DNA from: Deltaproteobacteria bacterium
GTDB lineage: Bacteria > Myxococcota_A > Polyangia > Polyangiales > Polyangiaceae
DNA length: 64,000 nucleotides
NCBI GenBank assembly: GCA_016218915.1
Contig: JACRCQ010000046.1
Coordinates: 1 to 64,000, forward strand
Reading direction: 5' to 3'
Of this stretch, positions 1-7,242 are shown piece by piece. Each line of letters begins with the position of its first letter. The first letter of the stretch is position 1. Below the pieces are notes generated by a model, which had not been told where the DNA came from, made no database searches, and saw nothing but the letters and a program-made list of their open reading frames with translations. Made by a program: the position numbers and the translations under genes.

Positions 1-108
1 CACGAGCGATGGCAGACGCGGCATCGTCTGGAGGCCGCCGAGGATGTCTGAGCCGCCGACACGAAGTGTTCTGCCGACCGCGCTTGAGGCGGCGAGTTCC
101 GCAGGCGG

Positions 109-206
109 CCGGAGGATGATGCCCGGCTGCACGAGCGAGAGACCGGAGGATGATGCCCGGCTGCACGAGCGAGAGACCGGAGGATGATGCCCGCTGCCCG
201 AGCGAG
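109..206. repeat. 34-bp tandem repeat, about 2.9 copies
   Basis: Two identical 34-bp units (109-142 and 143-176) are followed by a third, degenerate unit from 177 to about 206 that has one deletion and one substitution. Each unit begins CCGGAGGATGATGCCC. The array lies in a 260-base stretch without a recognisable gene, upstream of the acetate-permease-like gene. There is no spacer between units, so it is not a CRISPR. I see no coding capacity and no recombination site in it. Function unknown. Confidence 0.9.
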
Positions 207-260
207 CGTGCAACGGTGGCCAGAGTGTTGTAGACCCGTCCCGATTCCAGGGAGATGAGC

Positions 261-1145
261 ATGATCAAGAAGATCGATCTCGGGACATCGCCGCATGGAC
301 GCGAGGTCTTTGCGGAGCCGACGCCGCTGGGCCTGATCGGGCTTGCGCTGGGGTGCGCGGCGTTGACGCCGATCGCCTTCGGCTACGGCCTGACGCCGCC
401 TGCGCTCAAGACGGCTGCGATGTTCTGCCTGCTGTTCGGCGGCGGGTGCCAGTTCCTTGCCGGAATGATGAGCTTCGTAAACAAGAACATGTTCGGCGGC
501 ACGCTGCTGACTGCGTTCTCCTTCAACTGGGCCATGAACTGGTGGGCGCTGGACGCGATCGCAGGGGGCATGGTGCCGAGCCACGAGATCCTGCTCGCCA
601 CCGATGTCGCCTCGCTCGTGATCTTCGCGGTGATCACCTATGGCTTCGGCTTCTTCAGCAAGCTGCTCTTCCTGTTCCTGCTCGACATCGACCTCCTGTA
701 CATCTGCAAGGTCGTCAAGGCGGTCGCACACACCAAGTCACTCGATCTTCCGATCGCGCTGTTCACCGTCGGGCTCGGCTTGATTGCCCTGTGGATCGCG
801 TTCGCGATGCTGATCAACCCGACCTCGGGCAGGACCGTGTTCAAGATCCCGGGGCCGATGTTTGCTGCCGTGCCCAAGCCGGCGTTCGACTTGTCGATGC
901 GCAAGGCGATCTTCGAGGCTCTCTACGCCCAGTGGAAGGAGCATGCATTCGACACGCTGGAGGTCGAGGCGTTGCGCGAGCGGCTAGGGGACAAGTTCAT
1001 GGGCAAGGCGATCGCGCCGGAGCTGCACTACCTCGGGGAGCTCGGCGCGCTGGCGCTCACCGGCTCGCCGGTGCAGAGCGTGCGGCTGACCGCAGCGGGC
1101 ATCGACCTGTACGAGCAGGTGGTGCTCAACAAGTTCGCCACCTGA
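261..1145 (+). CDS. GPR1/FUN34/YaaH (SatP-type) acetate/succinate permease with C-terminal extension
   Basis: Predicted inner-membrane carboxylate (acetate/succinate) permease, 294 aa. Near the N-terminus it carries PTPLGLIGLA, a version of the family motif NPAPLGL. About six hydrophobic segments follow in the first 190 residues, including a Gly-rich FGGGCQFLAGMM helix and an FNWAMNWW stretch. Bacterial SatP proteins are about 190 aa. This one has a further roughly 100-residue soluble tail with helical, winged-helix-like pattern (MRKAIFEALYAQWKEH ... VRLTAAGIDLYEQV). The start is put at 261 because AGGGAG at 249-254 is spaced 6 bases from it; an in-frame ATG at 255 abuts that site. The family call is fairly firm; the role of the tail is unknown. 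Confidence 0.7.
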   Translation: MIKKIDLGTSPHGREVFAEPTPLGLIGLALGCAALTPIAFGYGLTPPALKTAAMFCLLFGGGCQFLAGMMSFVNKNMFGGTLLTAFSFNWAMNWWALDAIAGGMVPSHEILLATDVASLVIFAVITYGFGFFSKLLFLFLLDIDLLYICKVVKAVAHTKSLDLPIALFTVGLGLIALWIAFAMLINPTSGRTVFKIPGPMFAAVPKPAFDLSMRKAIFEALYAQWKEHAFDTLEVEALRERLGDKFMGKAIAPELHYLGELGALALTGSPVQSVRLTAAGIDLYEQVVLNKFAT

Positions 1146-1217
1146 AATCCGGGGCATCTCGCCCCTTCGCGAATCTTGTCGCCCCCGCCATCGGGGAAGG
1201 GTAAAGTTCGCGCGCGC

Positions 1218-2447
1218 ATGACTGCCGAGACCATGGTCGGTGCCGTGCTCAACGGCAAATGGCGTCTCACCCGACTCCTGGGTGAAGGCGGGATGGGTGC
1301 GGTGTTCGCTGCCGAGGGCATGCAGGGCCAGGGCCCGCGCGCCATCAAGGTCCTGCATCCGGAGTTCGTCAACGAGCCCCAGATCCTCGATCGTTTCTCC
1401 AGAGAGGCGGTTGCCGCCCAGCAGCTCGACCACCCCAACGTCGCGCGGGTCTTCGAGCACGCGCAAGCCGAGGACGGCTCGCCCTACCTGGTGATGGAGC
1501 TGCTCCAGGGAATTCCCCTGGCGAACTACGTGCAACCCGGCAAGGCGGTCCCGGTCCAGCAGGCTGCACCGATCATCTACGGGGTCCTGCAGGCCCTTGT
1601 GCTGGCCCACTCCAAGGAGATCGTCCATCGCGACCTGAAGCCTGACAACATCTTCCTGGTTCCGGATTCTGCGGGTCGGTACACGGTCAAGGTCCTGGAC
1701 TTCGGCATTGCGAAGGTGATGGACGCTGCAGGCGGCATGGGTTCCAAGACCCGCACTGGCGTGCTGCTCGGAACGCCCGGATACATGAGCCCTGAGCAGA
1801 TCAAGAATGCCAAGGCTGTGGACCCGAGAAGCGACCTGTGGTCAGTCGGCATCATCTTCTACGAGATGGTCACGGGCGAGCCGGCGTTCGATGCCCCCAA
1901 CGACTTCGCACGGCTGACCGCGGTGCTTACCCAGGATCCCAAGCCGATCGCGAGCGTGGCTCCGCACCTGGCCATGTGGGGCGACTTCTTCGCCAAGGCC
2001 ACGGCGCGCGACGCGAACCAGCGGTACGCGAATGCCGACGAGATGGCGCGGGCGCTGCTGTTCACGTCCAGGGCACAGGCTGGCGCTGCGATGCTGCCCA
2101 CCAACGAGTTCCGATCCGTGGCCGTGCAGCAGAAGGTCGCCACCATGCAGGGTGAGGCTGCTGCTGCTGCGGCCGCAGCCGCGGCGCCTGCACGGCGCGA
2201 AGGCAGCACCCAGTCGTCGCCGCAGCTTCCCGATGGTGTCACGTCGATGCAGCGCCCCCCGGTATCGGTGCAGGTCATCTCTCCGCCGTCGATGGGGCTC
2301 GATCAGACGATGAAGTCAGGGCCAAGCGCATTCCCGCCGTCGGTTCGCTCCAAGGGGATGAGCCCTGCGATCGTCGCGGTGATCGCGGCTGCCTGCCTCG
2401 CAGTCGGTTTTGCCGGCGGATTCGCTACTGCCTGGCTCATCAGGTAG
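1218..2447 (+). CDS. Hanks-type Ser/Thr protein kinase with C-terminal membrane anchor
   Basis: A 409-aa eukaryotic-like Ser/Thr kinase. Visible motifs are the Gly-rich loop GEGGMG (22-27), the ATP-binding Lys in AIKVL (44), the catalytic loop HRDLKPDN (137-144), DFGIAK (161-166) and an activation segment ending GYMSPEQ, with Ser replacing the usual Ala of APE. After the kinase domain come an Ala-rich linker and one transmembrane helix at the extreme C-terminus (about 381-408), so the kinase is cytoplasmic with no real periplasmic sensor. An in-frame TTG lies 14 codons upstream; the ATG is preferred because the kinase domain follows at normal spacing. It precedes the pal/tolA/tolB-like genes, so an envelope role is possible but inferred. 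Substrates unknown. Confidence 0.92.
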   Translation: MTAETMVGAVLNGKWRLTRLLGEGGMGAVFAAEGMQGQGPRAIKVLHPEFVNEPQILDRFSREAVAAQQLDHPNVARVFEHAQAEDGSPYLVMELLQGIPLANYVQPGKAVPVQQAAPIIYGVLQALVLAHSKEIVHRDLKPDNIFLVPDSAGRYTVKVLDFGIAKVMDAAGGMGSKTRTGVLLGTPGYMSPEQIKNAKAVDPRSDLWSVGIIFYEMVTGEPAFDAPNDFARLTAVLTQDPKPIASVAPHLAMWGDFFAKATARDANQRYANADEMARALLFTSRAQAGAAMLPTNEFRSVAVQQKVATMQGEAAAAAAAAAAPARREGSTQSSPQLPDGVTSMQRPPVSVQVISPPSMGLDQTMKSGPSAFPPSVRSKGMSPAIVAVIAAACLAVGFAGGFATAWLIR

Positions 2448-2689
2448 GCCCCAAAAGCGCGGTAGCGGGTCGTTACGTCCGCGGCATTCGCGCTGCGGCG
2501 GATGAATCGACGCACGTCTTTTGGCTCGAACGAGCGCTTTGGGGTACAGGCTCGTTTGAATAGGAATGATCCACCGACCTGGCTGTTGAGCGCAGTCGGG
2601 AGGTCGATGAACGCGCTGCCGCGCACAGGCTGCTGCAGCGGATGAATCGGCTCGTCTGCTCTGGTGGGTCCAAGCAAGGAGTATTTGCG

Positions 2690-3241
2690 ATGTCGAAGTC
2701 ATGGGTTGTCGTGTTGATGGGTGCTGGTCTGATTGCGACGGTCGGTTGCGCCAGCTCGGCGAAAGCGCCTCCACAGGCCCCCACACAACCCGTCGCAGCC
2801 ACGTCCCGCGCTCGGCTCACTCCCCAGCAGGAGCAAGCCGTCGATCAGGCCCAGGGCGAGACTGGAGCCAACGGGTTGAGCATCGACGATGCGATCCTGA
2901 AGCTTTGCCCGGCAGTGACGCCGCCGAGATTCGACTACGACTCTGCCAGGCTCAAGAGCTCTTTCCGCGACACGATGGCCAGCCTTGCGGAGTGCATGCG
3001 CTCGGGCGGGCTTCGTGACAAGGAGGTTCTGCTCGTCGGTCACGCCGACATCCGAGGCGAGGAGGACTACAACATGTCCCTCGGTGGACGGCGCGCGCAA
3101 GCCGTGCGCGCGGCTCTCCAGTCGTTTGGTATCGAGGAGCGCCGGGTGGACCTGACCTCCCGCGGTGCGCTCGACGCAATCGGAACTGACGAATCCGGCT
3201 GGGCCAAGGACAGGCGCGTCGACATCAAGCTCAAGATGTGA
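2690..3241 (+). CDS. Pal-like OmpA-family lipoprotein
   Basis: A 183-aa outer-membrane lipoprotein predicted to bind peptidoglycan. It begins with a lipoprotein signal peptide ending in the lipobox ATVGC. A low-complexity linker follows, then a C-terminal OmpA domain (about 85-183) with the characteristic peptidoglycan-binding pattern: VLLVGHADIRGEEDYNMSLG and RRAQAVRAAL, ending in DRRVDIKLKM. The start is fixed by AAGGAG at 2676-2681, 8 bases upstream. The following TolA-like and TolB-like genes support a Pal role in outer-membrane integrity. Its length fits Pal proteins (about 170-190 aa). Confidence 0.85.
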   Translation: MSKSWVVVLMGAGLIATVGCASSAKAPPQAPTQPVAATSRARLTPQQEQAVDQAQGETGANGLSIDDAILKLCPAVTPPRFDYDSARLKSSFRDTMASLAECMRSGGLRDKEVLLVGHADIRGEEDYNMSLGGRRAQAVRAALQSFGIEERRVDLTSRGALDAIGTDESGWAKDRRVDIKLKM

Positions 3242-3261
3242 CGCGTGCCGGGAGGCGCGCC

Positions 3262-4326
3262 ATGAACTCCGAGCAGCGATTCGGCAGACCCGCAGGCACG
3301 GCGCCCCACGCGCCTTGCACAACGTTGCGTCCGCCTGCTCCCCCGCTGCCGGCCTTCCCGCTGCCGTCGCTTCGCCCGCCCCCCTTGCCAGCTCCCAGCC
3401 CCGTGCCGCTGAAGCGACCACGCTTCGTTCCTGTCACCGTCACGCTCACCAACGCTGCGGCCGCGAACGCTCCATCCGAGCGCCCGGTCGCCATGACCAT
3501 CCGCGCGCCGGGCAAGGACCCGTTGTTCGACTGGCAGCGAAGCGGAGGTGGAATGGCTCGCGCGTGGTGGTTCGGAATCGTTTCGATAGCTCTGCACGCG
3601 GGCATCATCGGCGCCGTCCTGCTTGCAGGGCAGTCCAGCAACTCATTTGCTGCGGACAGGGAGCTGATCGACGTGTCGCTCGAGCCCGCGCTCGGTGTTC
3701 CGCAAGGAAGCCTCGAGGGACGTGGCCTGGGCTCCCACGTGGAGAGCGCGCCAGTGCAGCACCACGCTTCGCACCGCGCGAACGCGGCGAAACCCGCGGC
3801 CACGGATCCAAACGGGCCGCCTGCGCCCCCGGCTCCTACTGCGGCGCCTGCTGGCTCGACGACGCCATCGTCGGAGCAGCCTTCAGCTGACGCCAAGCAG
3901 GCCGCTCCTGCATCGAGCGCGGATCCTGCGACGCCGGCCGGCAGCGCCAACGTGGCTCCCGGCATCGGCCGTCCTGATGGAAGCGAGAACGGCACAGGTA
4001 CCGACGCGCCCAAGCCTCGAATGACTCCGCAGTATGCAGGGCAGCTCGCAGGTTGGTTCGGCTCCAGGTTCAACGTGCGCGGGCTCGGTCTCGAGCCAGA
4101 GGAGCTCAAGAAGCTGAGCGTCGGCGTTTCAATCTCGATCTCGCCCGATCGACGCGTGACTTCGTTTTCACTTCGGGGCAGCAGCGGCAACGCGGCCTAC
4201 GACGACGAAGTGCGTCGGACTGTCGCAGGGATCCAGGCCAGCGGCGCGCCGCTCCCTGAACCTTCTGACGGCAGCACACCGCCTGCGACCTTCAGCGTGC
4301 GATTCCGTCCCCTGGTGATTCGTTGA
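3262..4326 (+). CDS. TolA/TonB-like energy-transducing membrane protein
   Basis: A 354-aa protein with a Pro-rich N-terminus, one transmembrane helix (WWFGIVSIALHAGIIGAVLL, about residues 101-120), a long Ala/Pro/Ser-rich periplasmic linker and a C-terminal domain of TonB/TolA type (ISISPDRRVTSFSLRGSSG ... AAYDDEVRRTVAGI ... FSVRFRPL). This is the classic single-span anchor, extended linker and contact-domain layout. GGGAGG at 3250-3255 supports the ATG at 3262. An ATG at 3553, with GGAGGTGG just upstream, would give a 257-aa protein starting right at the helix and is a real alternative. It sits between Pal-like and TolB-like genes. No ExbBD/TolQR motor is encoded nearby. Confidence 0.72.
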   Translation: MNSEQRFGRPAGTAPHAPCTTLRPPAPPLPAFPLPSLRPPPLPAPSPVPLKRPRFVPVTVTLTNAAAANAPSERPVAMTIRAPGKDPLFDWQRSGGGMARAWWFGIVSIALHAGIIGAVLLAGQSSNSFAADRELIDVSLEPALGVPQGSLEGRGLGSHVESAPVQHHASHRANAAKPAATDPNGPPAPPAPTAAPAGSTTPSSEQPSADAKQAAPASSADPATPAGSANVAPGIGRPDGSENGTGTDAPKPRMTPQYAGQLAGWFGSRFNVRGLGLEPEELKKLSVGVSISISPDRRVTSFSLRGSSGNAAYDDEVRRTVAGIQASGAPLPEPSDGSTPPATFSVRFRPLVIR

Positions 4327-4333
4327 GGAGCCC

Positions 4334-5728
4334 ATGCATCGCCTGATCCCGATCTCTGCAGCCTTGTCCCTGCTCCTGGCAACCAACGGGGTGGGGGCTG
4401 AGACCGGAACCCAGCCGACGCCTCCGACTGCGCCGGCGCCCGGTGCTGCCGCGGCTGAAGACGAAGAGGTCGTGGTCGACGTGACCACAGCGGTCAATGA
4501 GCTGCCGGTTCTGCTGGTTGTCCCGGCGACAGAAGCGGATCGCGCCCTTGCCGACGAAGTTCGCAAGCAGGTGGAGCTGACCGGCTTGTTCGCCACGCTG
4601 CCGATGGATCAAGTCGGGCTCGGCATGCCGGAGAGGAACAAGTGGCCTGGGCTCGCCCTGGCTGCAGTGGTCGTGGGGCGCGACGCCAGGACGCCGCCGA
4701 TGTTTCCCCTGGTGCACAGCACGCTGCAGCTTCGCGGTGTGAAGGACGAAGCACGGCGTCGTGAGCTGACCGAGTATCCCGGTGCCACGGCGATGACTGC
4801 GCCCACCCTTGCGGATGCGATCATCGAGGATGCGCTCGGGGTCCGGGCGCACATGTCAGGGCGACTGCTGGTGACCGATGCATCGACGCCAGGGGAGCGA
4901 TCGGTTCGCGTGCTGTCTCCGGATGGGCAGCGGGGACGCAGGATCAGCGGATTCGACAGCCTGGCGAGAGGCGGAGCCTTTGGGCCCAACGGCCTGGTGA
5001 GCTACGCAGCAGAAGACTCCTGGGGCAAGCTGGTGCTGTTCCGCGAAGGGCAGCGCACGCCCGTGCCGTTGAGCGTTCCAGGCTATGTCCAGGGGATCTC
5101 CTATGCCCCGGACGCATCGCACGTCGCCCTCTCGATGGGCGTGGGAAGCAAGGTCAACACCTGGGTCGGCACGTCGCTCGATCAGCTCCATCGCATCGAC
5201 GTAGGCGAGCGCATCTCGCTGTCAGCCTCGATCAACGCAGAGGGGCAGGTGGTGCATGCGGTCGGCTCCGAGGGCGGACCGTTCGCGATCTTCCTCGACG
5301 ACAAGCAAGTGACCGCGCCAGGGATCTGGGCTGCGGATCCGTCGTTCTGCTCCTTGGGCGCTGACAAGCGGGTGGTCTACATGGTTCGTTCGGGCGTGCA
5401 CTGGGAGGTGCGCATCACGAGCGTCACGACCGGGCTCACCCGCACCGTGGCCTGGAACGCGCTTGCCCCGTCATGCAGTCCGGATGGCCGCACCGTTGCG
5501 TACTACGCCCCGGCGAAGACAGGGAAAGGCCCTGGGATCTACCTGGTGAGCGAGCGGGGCGGCACGCCGCACAAGGTGTGGAACGGCCAGGTCGCTGGGT
5601 TGCGCTGGGCCAAGGGCGAGACGATTCCACCCCGAATGGTCGAGAAGATCGTGACGCCGGAGCCTGCTGCCCCTGCGTCCGCCGCACCGGTCCCGCCTGC
5701 TCCTACCGCGCCGCCTCCCCGCACGTGA
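4334..5728 (+). CDS. TolB-like periplasmic beta-propeller protein
   Basis: A 464-aa exported protein with a signal peptide (about 1-22). It has an N-terminal region like the TolB amino domain (ADEVRKQVELTGLFATLP, and a segment that reports a regional value) and a C-terminal set of propeller blades (SVRVLSPDGQRGRRISGFDS; VQGISYAPDASHVALSMG; SCSPDGRTVAYYAP). Blade phrases of SPDG-x-VAY type are typical of TolB/WD40-like repeats. The tail is Pro/Ala-rich. It starts 8 bases after the TolA-like stop, with GAGGAG at 4325-4330. The TolB assignment rests on domain order plus the Pal and TolA neighbours; sequence drift from proteobacterial TolB looks large. Confidence 0.72.
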   Translation: MHRLIPISAALSLLLATNGVGAETGTQPTPPTAPAPGAAAAEDEEVVVDVTTAVNELPVLLVVPATEADRALADEVRKQVELTGLFATLPMDQVGLGMPERNKWPGLALAAVVVGRDARTPPMFPLVHSTLQLRGVKDEARRRELTEYPGATAMTAPTLADAIIEDALGVRAHMSGRLLVTDASTPGERSVRVLSPDGQRGRRISGFDSLARGGAFGPNGLVSYAAEDSWGKLVLFREGQRTPVPLSVPGYVQGISYAPDASHVALSMGVGSKVNTWVGTSLDQLHRIDVGERISLSASINAEGQVVHAVGSEGGPFAIFLDDKQVTAPGIWAADPSFCSLGADKRVVYMVRSGVHWEVRITSVTTGLTRTVAWNALAPSCSPDGRTVAYYAPAKTGKGPGIYLVSERGGTPHKVWNGQVAGLRWAKGETIPPRMVEKIVTPEPAAPASAAPVPPAPTAPPPRT

Positions 5729-5762
5729 CAACCACCGATCCTCCGTTTACCCTTGAGGATCG

Positions 5763-7052
5763 ATGAGAGCCCGGCACTTCTGCTTCTTGGTGTCCGCAAT
5801 CGTTGGTTGCTCGTCCGCGTCAGGAAACGATCCCGGACCTTCCTTCACTCCGCCCGAGGCAGGCCCGGACGTGAGCACGCCCCAGGAGGCTGGCGACGGC
5901 AAGGCAGGAGGAGCCGGCGCGTTGATCGACCCTGATGCAGGGCAAGCGGATCATTGGGATCCGCCCTACTGCGCGAACACGGATCTCACTGGGGATCTCG
6001 ACAAGGACGGCTACTCGGTCAACGACGGCGATTGCAACGACTGCACCGCGTTGATGAACCCTGGCGCCTACGACTACGTGGACGGAGTGGACGAGAACTG
6101 CGACGGGGAGATCGACAACGACGGAGGAGACTGCGATCAGGGCCTCGCCATCGAGGGCAATGATGCGATGGATGCGGCCCGATCCATGGGATTGTGCCGC
6201 GTCGCAAAGCCGGGCGCGACGGGCAAGGACAAGACCTGGGGCGTCATCAGCGCGAAGTACGTCTACCCCGACGGCTCGACGAGCTCGAAGGCCCCGGGAA
6301 CCTACGTGGGTTGCCAGGGAAGCGGCGGCGAAGGTGCACCGCCGAATCCTCTCTCGCACGGAATTCTGCCGACCTTTGGCGCCAATCTCGTGACTCGGCA
6401 GGGGCAGTCGATGGTCGCGCTGTCCTCCGGCGTTGCCCGGGAAGGCGTGAACGGCAACTCTCCAGGCGGAGCCGTGATGTGCACGCGCAGCAAGGTGCCG
6501 CCAGGGTTTCCGACGCCGTCCACGAACTGCCCTGGTCAGACCGTGGATCCAGACAGCAATGCAAACGACGGAATGGCGCTCGAGATCGTGCTGCGGGTAC
6601 CGAGCAACGCCAAAGCCTTCAGCTACGACTTCGACTTCTACACCTACGAGTTCCCGGGCTGGGTCTGCGACGCCTACAACGACTACTTCGTGGCGCTTCT
6701 GCTTCCGCCGCATGCAGGCTCAGGACCGAACAACAACATCTCGTTCGACTCGGCAAACAACCCGGTCTCGGTGAACAATGCGCTGCTCGAGGTATGCACG
6801 CCTGGCAAGTACGGGGGCAAGCAGTTCGCGTGCCCGATGGGCACCGACGAGCTGAAGGGAACGGGGTTCGACGCAGCAGGAGCGACGGGCTGGCTGCAGA
6901 CGACAGCGGCGGTGGTTGCTGGTGAGGAGATCACGCTGCGGTTTGCGATCTGGGACAGCGTAGACGAGATGGCAGACGCCACAGTGCTGCTGGACAACTT
7001 CCGGTGGGAGGTCGAAGAGCTTCCGCCTGGGACCATTCGGCCCCCGAAGTAG
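5763..7052 (+). CDS. Lipoprotein with MopE-type metal-binding motif and choice-of-anchor-L-like domain
   Basis: A 429-aa surface lipoprotein. The signal peptide ends at lipobox AIVGC. Residues about 75-125 hold an Asp/Asn/Cys-rich segment (DKDGYSVNDGDCNDC ... PGAYDYVDGVDENCDGEID) of the kind annotated as a putative metal-binding (MopE-like) motif; the spacing of acidic residues suggests calcium. The rest matches the pattern of choice-of-anchor L domains (LRVPSNAKAFSYDFDFYTYE, then a WVCDAYNDYFVALL segment and a terminal ATVLLDNFRWEVE). Such proteins are common in myxobacterial envelopes; function is unproven. GAGGA lies 3 bases upstream of the start. Confidence 0.75.
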   Translation: MRARHFCFLVSAIVGCSSASGNDPGPSFTPPEAGPDVSTPQEAGDGKAGGAGALIDPDAGQADHWDPPYCANTDLTGDLDKDGYSVNDGDCNDCTALMNPGAYDYVDGVDENCDGEIDNDGGDCDQGLAIEGNDAMDAARSMGLCRVAKPGATGKDKTWGVISAKYVYPDGSTSSKAPGTYVGCQGSGGEGAPPNPLSHGILPTFGANLVTRQGQSMVALSSGVAREGVNGNSPGGAVMCTRSKVPPGFPTPSTNCPGQTVDPDSNANDGMALEIVLRVPSNAKAFSYDFDFYTYEFPGWVCDAYNDYFVALLLPPHAGSGPNNNISFDSANNPVSVNNALLEVCTPGKYGGKQFACPMGTDELKGTGFDAAGATGWLQTTAAVVAGEEITLRFAIWDSVDEMADATVLLDNFRWEVEELPPGTIRPPK

Positions 7053-7153
7053 GCAGGTTCGCGAATTCACAGGAATTGATTGGTTGGGGGGAGGCGACGT
7101 TGCCGGCTGCGGGGGCATCGAACCCGGGGCTTTATCCGTCGTCAATGTACGCA

Positions 7154-7183
7154 TTGCGCTGGGATGCGACCCCGGTCGATAAT
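7154..7183 (+). promoter_or_regulatory. Candidate sigma-70-type promoter for the OmpA/MYXO-CTERM pair
   Basis: TTGCGC (7154-7159) and GATAAT (7178-7183) are separated by 18 bases, matching the -35 and -10 consensus at 4/6 and 5/6 positions. The start of transcription would fall near 7190, giving a leader of about 50 bases that contains a run of Ts and the AGGAGGA ribosome site at 7234-7240. Read by eye only. Confidence 0.4.
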
Positions 7184-7242
7184 GCCGCGCGAACGTTTTT
7201 TTGGGGAGACAGACGCTCTGGGCTCCCTTGAAGAGGAGGAAC

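Noticed and set aside
109..206. CRISPR array
   Set aside because: Units are directly adjacent with no spacers and there are no cas genes in the window.
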